The notes under the pieces were generated by a model, which worked only from the letters and a program-made list of their open reading frames with translations, was not told the origin of the DNA and searched no databases. This document shows positions 56,701 through 64,000 of a DNA stretch of 64,000 nucleotides, in pieces. Made by a program: the position numbers and the translations under genes. Numbering within the stretch: position 1 is the first letter of the stretch; the number at the start of each line of letters is the position of its first letter. Origin of the DNA: Strix aluco (taxonomy: Eukaryota > Chordata > Aves > Strigiformes > Strigidae); assembly GCF_031877795.1 (NCBI RefSeq), contig NC_133958.1, forward strand, positions 1,922,001-1,986,000. Reading direction: 5' to 3'.

Positions 56701-59700
56701 TTTGGTTGAAGTGCATGGGGGTTGCAGTCACCCTGAGATCACCACAGCAACGCTCATACTGAGCCCTGTGGTGCAGGGTCAGCGTTGTGGGGTGCTGGGA
56801 AAAGGGCCAAACTCCCTCACCGTGCCCCGCTGCAAAACACAGTGCTGCAAAAAATAAAAAAAAGGCTTCACCTTCCTATGACCTCCATACAGGTTACAAC
56901 AGGAAAGCTCTCAGCAGGACTCTGGCACCCAGAAAGCAAGAAATACTCAGCTGCAAAGCCAACGGCCAGGATGGTTACGCTCCCAGAGCAGCTGTGGCTC
57001 TACCTTGCACAGCGCAGGGATTATTTAGGTAAAAGTGCTGTGGTTTTTCCTAACAAAACTGCATAAAGCTGGGTGAGAACAGAAGTTTTACAGTTAGTGA
57101 CAGGCCTGCAAATAAAGAGATGAGCCCCCTGCACTCTGCTTAGGCAAAGTGTTTTGCACAGAAGTCCAGGGAAGCTCCTGGGTTTGGGTCCTTCCCTCCC
57201 CCAAGCCCCCCAGATCTTGCTGGCGGCTCTCAGAGCTCGGGTGATGCTCTATGGGGCAGCTCCCCGGGTCTGCATAGATGGGGCATCACCACAGCCGCTA
57301 TCAAACACCTGCAGCAGCCTGGGCACTCCTCATCTCAGTTATGGCAGACAGGGCAGGGTAGGAATTAAACCAAAAAGCCTCACTTTAGGTGCTGTGGAAA
57401 GGCAGGACCCACCTTTCCTTTATCCCAGCATAGGTCATTGCTTCACCAGTGCAAACTGGGGGGCAAAGCCCTGGAGCAGCCTGCACAAGTGAGCAGGGGA
57501 CACTAGGCAACGCCTCGTGCAACCAGGGCCAAAAGCAAGGGGTTAAACTCTGACTTAGGGGTGGGAGAGGTGGGAAACCTCCTTAGAGATAATGAGGCAT
57601 CTGCAGGTGGTCCATCTGCACGGACTCATAGCTGGTCTGCGAGCTATCAAGGGAGGGCTTTACTAAGTGGTGCGCCAGGGGATGACCTTTCTCCTCTCAT
57701 TTTGCACAGGGCATGGCAGAGCTAGCAGTAGCAAATGTCTCTCCCCAAAGCCTCTCCAAGACCTACAGGCAGGGACAGGCAGCTCTCTCCGCTTTAGGGA
57801 GTTTGCCATTTCGTCTTAGCCCTGCAGAGGAAGGGGGTCAGGAGGGTGCAGCCTTGCAGCAGCCAAAATCTCTCTCTCATTTCTATGTGGTGTTGTAGGG
57901 AAAATCAACAGGAGGAAAATATTATGGCTATGGGCTGGCAGAGACAGAAATAACTTCTACTGTGTGCAGTAGGGTGTTCTCTGAGCTTATTTGTGATCTT
58001 ATACTTGCTCTCCTTTCTCTAAACCTCTGCCTGATGGGCTATGTAGGGTCTTCCCTTTGCCTCCTTCCTTGGCTGCTCCTGCAAATGATAATTACTGTGT
58101 GGGGCCAAATGCTTTCCTTTATTTCCATGAATCTCATCTCAGCACCCTTTGATTCTGCTTTTGCCTCCATTTGGGGTTTCTGCTGAATCCTTTCTCCTTG
58201 TCAAGCCCTTCTGGAGGGTCCAAGTTCCCTGCAAGGCACTGCTGGGTTCTTGGGGGGTAAGGCAGACTGCTTTTCCCCAGATTTTGGTGAGTATGAGACC
58301 CAGTTGAGTAGAAGAGGGGGAATCCAGCATTACCGGTCAAATGATGGCCTTTCCCCAGCATCGAACGCGTCCCTGAGCTGTTTCACCAGGTTGTCTTGGC
58401 CAGGGAGGCGGAAGATGCCCTCCTCACTCACGCCGTGCTCCCGGATGAACTCAGCACATTTCTGCACCAGGATGGGGACCTGGTGCTGCCCGAATTTCTG
58501 CTCATAGGCCATGGTCTCTGCCAAGCGCTGGCCGAACACCACTAGGGAAAGGACAGAGAGGTTAGAGGAGCCCAAAGGCTTTGCTAAAGGCACGTTACCT
58601 GCCAGAGCGCATCAGGTGCAAATGTGACTGCAGTACCTGCTTTTCTGATAGCACAGGACCTACAAGAGGTCTTCAAACTGGGGGAAAGCAGAACTTCCTC
58701 CAAAGAAATAATAGCAAAATGAAACCTTATTCCTCCTCCAAATAAACAGTTCTCAAAATGATTAAAACAAAGCAGTGAGCCTTGCTTTTTGTCATGCCAC
58801 TTGGCTATCTTGGAGCTGGGGGCTGATACAGAGAGAGACTGGACCAGCAAAAAGGCTGATGTGAGGGCACAGCGGGAGAAGGCAAGCTCATCACACAAAG
58901 CTGAAGGACATAGAAAGCACAGGAGACCACCAGGAAATGAGAAAAGCAGCCTTGCAGAGATATGGAGCTGGAAGTCTTACTGCTTTAGTTGTTCTTCTCC
59001 CCCCTCCTCCTTCCTCTCACCCTCCAGAAACTCCCCTGTGCAAAGAAGAGCAGTATTTTGCAGCAGACAGTACCTTTCCTTCGGAGCAGTGGCTTTTTCC
59101 TCCTGAACTCGCAGCAAAAGAAGAGCTCGAAGGTGGGAAGGCAGCAGCCTGCATCCCAGCTCTTCCTCCTCGGAGCCTGGGGCATGGTAAGAGCAGACAA
59201 ATCCCAACTCGAACTAGCTCTGGGATATTAATGGCAGAGATACCTATGGTCCTCTACCATATTTTTGCCCCAGCAGTGCCTGTGATGCGTTCACCTCGTG
59301 CTCTGAAGGCTGAAATAATTCCTGTGCATCTTCCAGACCAGGAAAATGCAAGCAAACACTCTCATCTGGAACCGCAAGGCTTGTCGGCACCTGCCTGATC
59401 ATGGGGATTTTTCATTTATGACTCGCTTACACTTTTAAATAATGAATATAAACCTGTCATTGTGCACAGTAAAAGCAAATAGCTGCTTTTTTTTTTTTTT
59501 TTTTCCCTGCCTCTCTGCTTTGGTAGCTGATAATGAATTCTTATTTAACTGCAAGCTGGTAGATTTGTTAACCTGGGGATACCTCCCCTGGGCCAATGCG
59601 ATGCCCATGCCAGCCCACTCAGCAGGTAGCTGCCATTGTAGGGTGGCAGCCAGCCCTGCAAAACCCCTCCAAGATTCTGGAGATGCTTTTGCTGTTGCTT

Positions 59701-61775
59701 CACACTCTGCAGCTGCTCTTTGGTGTGCAACAAGCTCACAACTAGCTGGGTCGCATGGGGCTGCTTCCAGGTGGGCTCATGCCAAAACCTCCACCACGCA
59801 GTGGGTTGCTTTAAAAGCACATGTTGCCTCAGCTTGCACTGAAGCCAAAAACCTAAAGCATGAAGTTTTGGGGCCTGTTAGCCTGTGTATTGACATAAAA
59901 TGCAGCTCCATAGTACCTGGCTTCTCTGCTGTCTTCAGGGCTCTCTGTACTACTATAAATTTACATTTTCTATCATATAAGGTCACTTTATCTAGCTGGA
60001 GGAAACTGGCAGCCTCCTAACATTAAGCAAGTATCAGATGCGGAGTTGTTATTAAATATTAGAGCCAGGTGGGGCAATGCCCTGAAAATTTCTGGCTCAT
60101 GTAATCCTAATTTCAGATGAGTAATGCTGCCTCCCCGAGGGCACAGCATGTTTCAGTTTAGAGGCAGAAAACACCAGGGTTGCAGAGGAAAACCAGCTGT
60201 GTCGTCGTTTAGGTGAAGTTTATCTGTGCCATAGCAGGGTGACCCTGAAAGAGCTCAAACTGGCAGCACCTACTTGCCTCTAAACCGCTGTGATTTACAC
60301 TAACACAGGAGCTGTGGGAGAGCAGAGTTCCATCATGCTTGTTTTATACAGCTGAAGGGCATGGACCCTATAGAAATATTATATGAATAGTCAGGGCAAA
60401 GCACAGAGGAAGGAGAGGCTCAGGATGAGCACCCAGATTAGTGCTCTTTTGGAAGAGAACCAAAGAGACTCCCAGCCCTGTTTCACTGGCGGATCTTGCT
60501 TAGAGGAGTTTATCCACGTAGGAAAAGTCTGAGTAGTTCATCCTTGTAGAGAAAGTGGCTGGAGTAACCTTTTCTGCTTCCTTTGTGGGCTTTGCCTGTG
60601 GTGGCAAACTTACAGTGTGCTCCTTTCTGACCGACTCATGTTTTATACTTCCCTGACCACAATTTTGTAATGGCACAAGCAGATGCCCGAGGGGGCTGGA
60701 AGCAAGGATCCTGTTGCCGCAAGCCTTGCCTGTGCATGCAGAGAAAATGGGGGTAGAAAGCCTGGGCTGAGCAAGAAAAGCAAGGAAATTGGCAGGTGAA
60801 AGGCAAGATTTTTCAATGCTTTATCCCTGAATATGAGTTGTTTTCAAGAACAACGTTTGCTGGGGTCAATAAGTCAATGAGAAAGTTTGCAAAAGAGATT
60901 GAAACCAGCCCAGAAATCTTCATTCATGCTTGGCTGCCATTTCTGTAACACTGCCCACGTTTGCAGCAGACCCAGCACCACAGGGCCCAGGAGTAGGTTT
61001 CTAAGACATTACAAACTGCAGCTCCGTGTTCCAGTTTCAAGACTCATAAGCCCAGCTTTGAAATCCTCACACAGAAGTCCTGCAGACCACAAGATGGTAG
61101 GAAATCGCCTCTCCAAGAGCTGTCCCTGCTCCCCTTTACCTCCTGAGGATGACCCCAGCACTCGTCGGATGGATTTAACCCATTCCTCCATCTCAGACTG
61201 GGAATTAGCCATGAGCACACAGGTGTCCTGTCCTGCCCGGTTCTGGTCTCCAGAGACTCCTGCAAAAAAACCCGTTTGTGCATCATTTATAGATGGGATT
61301 GGAGGAGAAAAGATACATTCTTGTAGTTTTCTTTGCTAAATGCTTTTGGCTCCAAACCTTCCCATTAATGTCTATTTGGCTGTGAAATGAAGCAGTGCTC
61401 TTACATTTCGCCCTTGCTGAAGGTCTGCGAGAGAGGAACAGAAACTGTTTAATGTTGCAGCTTGGCAAGGCTGCTCAGCATGCGACGTGGGCACTGACAC
61501 AGGGCCCTCCTCCAGCCCTGACGTGAATATTGAAAGCAAGCCAGTAGTTTCCATGTGCAACGAAGTGCTGTGGGGACCTCGAAAAGAAGTGGGAGCAAAA
61601 GGACCGGCAAAGTGACTTGCCCAAATGATTTTGGGTGAACAGTCCAGCCCAAAAAGTGTGCAACAAAGAGGAGTGAAGCATCCTCACCTGGGATGATTTC
61701 AAAGATAAATTTCCCTCCTTCCTCTGGATTGCTGGCCACCTCCTTGATGGTGCTTCCCTGGAGAGACAGGCAGCC
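50584..61775 (-). CDS. ARHGAP25: Rho GTPase-activating protein 25 (3' nine coding exons; 5' end outside window)
   Basis: Nine exons on the minus strand: 61688-61775, 61140-61259, 58334-58541, 55720-55852, 54071-54144, 53378-53499, 52433-52632, 51346-51998 and 50584-50794. These total 1809 nt (602 codons plus stop), and every junction phase closes. The first visible exon starts inside the PH domain ([13 protein letters not shown]), so the start codon and PH N-terminus lie beyond 64000. Domains in order: C-terminal half of PH ending [12 protein letters not shown]; RhoGAP domain with arginine finger in GIFRLPGQ and the conserved [14 protein letters not shown]; a serine/proline-rich linker with [15 protein letters not shown] and STYDNVP, both shared with human; and a C-terminal coiled coil ([15 protein letters not shown] onward). 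Known role: a Rac-directed GAP in leukocytes that restrains phagocytosis and migration. Intact in every part seen. Confidence 0.96.
50935..51290. repeat. AT-rich TAATA-type low-complexity stretch in the ARHGAP25 last intron
   Basis: Irregular recurrences of ATAATA, GTAATA and TAATAAC words over about 350 bases, giving a visibly quasi-repetitive AT-rich segment between the last two exons. It may be a decayed trinucleotide array. Confidence 0.55.
51346..51998 (-). CDS. ARHGAP25: ARHGAP25 large linker exon
   Basis: 653 nt encoding the Ser/Pro-rich linker and the start of the coiled coil ([20 protein letters not shown]). Motifs [15 protein letters not shown] and RASTYDNVP align with human ARHGAP25. 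The acceptor is CTTGCAG and the donor GTAACA; it ends in phase 2. Codons before about residue 40 of the exon are the least conserved. Confidence 0.93.
52433..52632 (-). CDS. ARHGAP25: ARHGAP25 exon, end of RhoGAP domain
   Basis: Starts [19 protein letters not shown], the last RhoGAP helix, then [20 protein letters not shown], close to human. Ends IQRQT at donor GTAAGG in phase 0. Confidence 0.95.
52705..52744 (-). other. Exon-like 40-nt block in an ARHGAP25 intron
   Basis: On the minus strand a strong pyrimidine tract (CTTCACCTCCCTTTCTATAG) is followed by 40 nt and a near-consensus donor GTAAGT. The length is not a multiple of three. If spliced between the flanking exons, it shifts the frame and brings a TGA about 45 nt into the next exon. 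See findings. Confidence 0.45.
53378..53499 (-). CDS. ARHGAP25: ARHGAP25 exon, RhoGAP core
   Basis: Encodes [20 protein letters not shown] and [20 protein letters not shown], containing the conserved RhoGAP NLA...NL motif. The acceptor is GGCAG and the donor GTAAAC; it ends in phase 1. Confidence 0.97.
54071..54144 (-). CDS. ARHGAP25: ARHGAP25 exon, RhoGAP helix
   Basis: 74 nt encoding [20 protein letters not shown] then SYIC plus two bases of Arg. The acceptor is TTTAG and the donor GTCAGT. Confidence 0.96.
54387..54414. repeat. Perfect 12-bp inverted repeat, 4-base loop
   Basis: TGATGAGCTCTT, CGGA, AAGAGCTCATCA: a perfect hairpin with a short loop inside an ARHGAP25 intron. Both strands read almost the same. 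Confidence 0.85.
54791..55436 (-). mobile_element. CR1 LINE, 5'-truncated copy (minus)
   Basis: Reverse-oriented CR1 3' portion. Its 3' end at 54791-54806 shows the typical CR1 octamer repeat (CACAGAATCACAGAAT on plus), next to the TTGGAAAGGACCTTGAAGAT block. The 5' side runs to CTGGCCACGCTAGTGCTGAT and AAGCCAGGATGCCATTGG. It lies in an ARHGAP25 intron in the sense direction of that gene and retains a 114-codon fragment of the ORF2 tail region. It is of a different subtype from the copy at 19.6-20.2 kb. Confidence 0.93.
55564..55580 (+). repeat. Poly(T) run
   Basis: About 17 T in the ARHGAP25 intron, i.e. poly(A) on the transcribed strand, some 130 bases from the CR1 copy. Confidence 0.7.
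55720..55852 (-). CDS. ARHGAP25: ARHGAP25 exon, RhoGAP domain
   Basis: Encodes [36 protein letters not shown] and ALDADERK. The [11 protein letters not shown] segment is a RhoGAP hallmark. The acceptor is TTGCAG and the donor GTAAAG. Confidence 0.97.
55853..58333 (-). other. ARHGAP25: ARHGAP25 intron (2.5 kb)
   Basis: Non-coding between two RhoGAP exons. No transposon recognised. Several short open frames are present on both strands, but none has paired splice sites and a protein match. Confidence 0.7.
58334..58541 (-). CDS. ARHGAP25: ARHGAP25 exon, RhoGAP catalytic start
   Basis: Encodes [20 protein letters not shown] through [20 protein letters not shown] to RPSFD. The Arg in GIFRLPG is the arginine finger that stimulates GTP hydrolysis. 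The acceptor is CCCTAG and the donor GTAATG (weak but in phase). Confidence 0.97.
58542..61139 (-). other. ARHGAP25: ARHGAP25 intron (2.6 kb)
   Basis: Contains an 18-base poly(T) run at 59487-59504 and no recognisable exon. A 192-codon plus-strand open frame (59442-60020) crosses the T run and looks like chance. Confidence 0.7.
59487..59504 (+). repeat. Poly(T) run, 18 bases
   Basis: Uninterrupted T tract inside an ARHGAP25 intron. Confidence 0.9.
61140..61259 (-). CDS. ARHGAP25: ARHGAP25 exon, end of PH domain
   Basis: Encodes [20 protein letters not shown] and [19 protein letters not shown]. The Trp in EEWV is the invariant PH-domain tryptophan of the C-terminal helix. The acceptor is TTGCAG and the donor GTAAAG. 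Confidence 0.96.
61688..61775 (-). CDS. ARHGAP25: ARHGAP25 exon, PH domain middle (first exon visible here)
   Basis: Encodes [20 protein letters not shown] and GKFIFEIIP, matching human GCMYLPGCTIKEI and KFVFEIIP. The acceptor is CCTAG in phase 0; the donor is GTGAGG. Upstream exons with the PH N-terminus (human MGWLKKQ region) are not found up to 64000. Confidence 0.94.
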
Positions 61776-64000
61776 CTAGGACAAAGCAGAGTAGGAGCTG
61801 CAAATACCCGTGTGCCATCTCTGTGGGGCCGACACTACCATGTGCCAGCACTGAGGATCAAAGTCCTTCTTTCAAAGAGATCGTAAGAGATGGTGGCCTG
61901 TATATATATATGCTAAAAATTACTTTTCAAACAATAAGAGACACTTCTTAAACACCAGTTTTTCTGATGAAGTGATTCTCAGAATGAGAAAACTGTTTAT
62001 TTTGCTCTTTCCTTTTTTTAATTCCCTTCTCATGTTTCTTTAATCCCTGTTGGGAGTGGAAGAAGAGCAAACAAAGGAGAAGGGGCTTGAACACCGGAGC
62101 ATCCTGTCTCTGCTACACCAGAGAAGGAAAACTGTTCCTTTAACACAGCATCCCTTAAACCCAGAAACCAAACGCAAGGTTTGCAGGAGACAAGTTGAGA
62201 AAAAGAAGAAAAGGGAGGCGAAATAAAAAAAGCAAAGTGGAAAACAGCCATTTCTTTTGGACCTTCCTTTCTCCAACTGTCGTGGTGAACATGGGCAGCT
62301 GGGTCCCCACTGGAGGGGATGGGTGGGGACCGGCATGTGAGGGCCGAGCAGGCCTGTGAGTCAGCACCGGAGGCCTCCCAGGGCAGGAAATAAGGCTGAG
62401 CCACAGAAATGAAGTTTCTCGGTGATTTCAGCCTCCTGAAAGCCATCGGGCTCCTGTGAGCGGTGAGGACCGTCAGTGCTCCAACAGCCTGAGTTTCAGC
62501 TGTATCAGTCAGAACCATTGATGGGATCAGAGAGGTGTGAAATGACCCGGGATGGAGCATCAGGGTCACAGCAAGAGCTGCCAAAAGCGCCGTGAATAGC
62601 AATAAGCTTTTTATAGCACTTTCTGTTTCTACATTCCGTTTACAACCTGGGACACTGCTCCTCCCAGTCACCCCTGAAACGGGGCAAAGCCAGAAGTAGG
62701 ACCTGGATCCTGCCGGGCTCAGCCCTGTGATTTCACCCCGAGGATCTACTGATCGCCTTCCCTTTACAGGCGTTTTCTATCTTGAGATTAATTTTGCTAC
62801 CAGTAACAATTTGCACAGAGAATGGCTTTTCCAGCAAAGGGGAGGACCTTTCCCTGAAATTTCTCAAAACAAGGAAAAGATGGTGGATATTAAAAAAATA
62901 AGTTACAGTATAGAGAAAATGGTTGAAAAACTAAAAAGTTATCCCTATAAATTTCTTCCTGGCAAGTGTACTACAATGCTGAGAGATGGTTTATATGGGT
63001 AAGATGGAGAAATGGTTTATGTGGGTAAGACGGAGAAATGGTTTATATGGGTAAGACAGAGAAATGGTTTATATGGGTAAGACAGAGAAATGGTTTATAT
63101 GGGTAAGACAGAGGGCTTGTTACAACCCGGAGGGGCTGCAGAAGGAAGGATGCTGCCGGAGGACTGCGGACGTCGGGCACTGGTGCAGACATTTAAATCG
63201 TGCCCAAGTGGATGATCACACTCCTGTTTTGTGCAAAGCGTTGGGCACACGTTGTGCTCCCCTGAGGATCTCAAAAAGCATCAGAACTGACGTGCACCAG
63301 AGCATTCAGCAGATTTCGAGCCCTTTCCCTTGGAGGAAAAGGCAGCGGGGCAGGTTTCCTCTGGCCATGCCGGGTGGACCGGGGCAGCTGCCGAATAACA
63401 CAAACTGCATCCGCACCGCTGAGCCTTCTGCAAAGGATGGGGCTGGGCTGGGATACAAACCCAGAGGCCGGAGAGAGAGACATTTCCTTTCATTATCCCT
63501 CCAGCTGCCCTCTACCATGGCAGGAGGTCCTAAGGAAGCAGCTGCCCTTCGCTGTCGTCCATCCAGCCCACAGCCCTGCCATGAGGCCTGTCTTGGGCAG
63601 ATCCTCACACCCAGCCTGTGCTGAAAGTCCTGCTTGGTTTTTCCTAAAAGCATCCTGTGAGATGCCTTCCCCACCAAGTGCATGGCTGAAACCTCTCTCA
63701 AAGCTCCCAGCACCTTCTGCACCCACTGCTGCACCTGCCATCACAAAAACGGTGGTGTACCGAGCTCTTTTTCTCCCCAGCCTGTTTCTGTTGTCTTGGA
63801 GAATGACAGCAGCTTTCTAGTTGGTAACTGCTTTGGGTTTTTTGCAGCACCCCGTTGCTTGGGCACAGAGCGACCAAGCCCCAGCAGGGCTTGCAGGCAC
63901 TTTAAGAATTTAAGTGCAAAGATGATCCTGATCAGGGTATCTCATCTCTGTTATGAAAGGCAGAAAACCTCTTCAATACCCTACTCCAGACCCATCTCAA
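61776..64000 (-). other. ARHGAP25: ARHGAP25 upstream intron (partial)
   Basis: Non-coding DNA running off the window's right edge. It contains the 26-bp minisatellite at 62986-63113. Long open frames such as 62030-62671 (minus) and 63064-63624 (plus, running through the minisatellite) have no family resemblance. Confidence 0.7.
62986..63113 (+). repeat. 26-bp minisatellite, about 4.9 copies
   Basis: Tandem units beginning ATGGTTTATATGGGTAAGAC start at 62986, 63012, 63038, 63064 and a partial one at 63090. Units 3 and 4 are identical and units 1 and 2 differ at a few bases, so the array grew recently by duplication. Confidence 0.95.

Noticed and set aside
59442-60020. 192-codon plus-strand open frame in an ARHGAP25 intron
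   Set aside because: Begins across an 18-base T run coding for a phenylalanine string and has no family resemblance.
62030-62671. 213-codon minus-strand open frame near the right edge
   Set aside because: Hydrophobic patches, but no match to ARHGAP25's missing N-terminus or any known family; no fitting splice sites.
1-64000. CRISPR arrays, prokaryotic operons, tRNA or rRNA genes
   Set aside because: The sequence is an animal genome. No spaced direct-repeat array or recognisable tRNA or rRNA gene was seen by eye.

Overview
This is nuclear DNA from a bird. Two truncated CR1 LINE copies of avian type, a solo avian-type ERV LTR, short introns with clear GT-AG sites, and the gene order GKN1 - GKN2 - BMP10 - ARHGAP25 all point to that. 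The same neighbourhood is known in mammals (ARHGAP25 - BMP10 - GKN2 - GKN1 - ANTXR1) and, from memory, lies on chicken chromosome 22. The species cannot be named from the sequence alone.

Layout, left to right. GKN1 (minus, CDS 861-4564, six exons, 167 aa) and GKN2 (plus, CDS 9983-13470, six exons, 180 aa) sit head to head. About 5.3 kb separates their TATA boxes, and a solo LTR (8017-8608) lies in that gap. Positions 13.6-30.2 kb are non-coding apart from a CR1 copy (19632-20209) and an isolated exon-like block near 16.7 kb. BMP10 (plus, CDS 30256-35184, two exons, 425 aa) follows. Positions 35.5-50.2 kb form a second long non-coding stretch with microsatellites and one unusually exon-like block (41828-41975). 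The last third holds the 3' nine coding exons of ARHGAP25 (minus, 50584-61775). Its first exons (protein start and N-terminal PH half) lie beyond the right edge, and a 26-bp minisatellite (62986-63113) lies in the intron leading to them.

The four genes do not form one pathway. GKN1 and GKN2 are secreted BRICHOS proteins of the gastric mucosa. BMP10 is a cardiac TGF-beta family ligand. ARHGAP25 is a leukocyte Rac GTPase-activating protein. They are linked by conserved synteny.

All coding exons were rebuilt by hand from splice sites, and the reading phases close exactly at every junction. The points most worth a second look are: loss in this GKN2 of the cysteine used in human GKN2 for disulfide pairing with TFF1; a 40-nt exon-like block in ARHGAP25 with strong splice sites that would shift the frame (possible poison exon); the orphan 148-nt exon-like block between BMP10 and ARHGAP25; and a 12-bp perfect inverted repeat in an ARHGAP25 intron. 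I saw no convincing new multi-gene system here.
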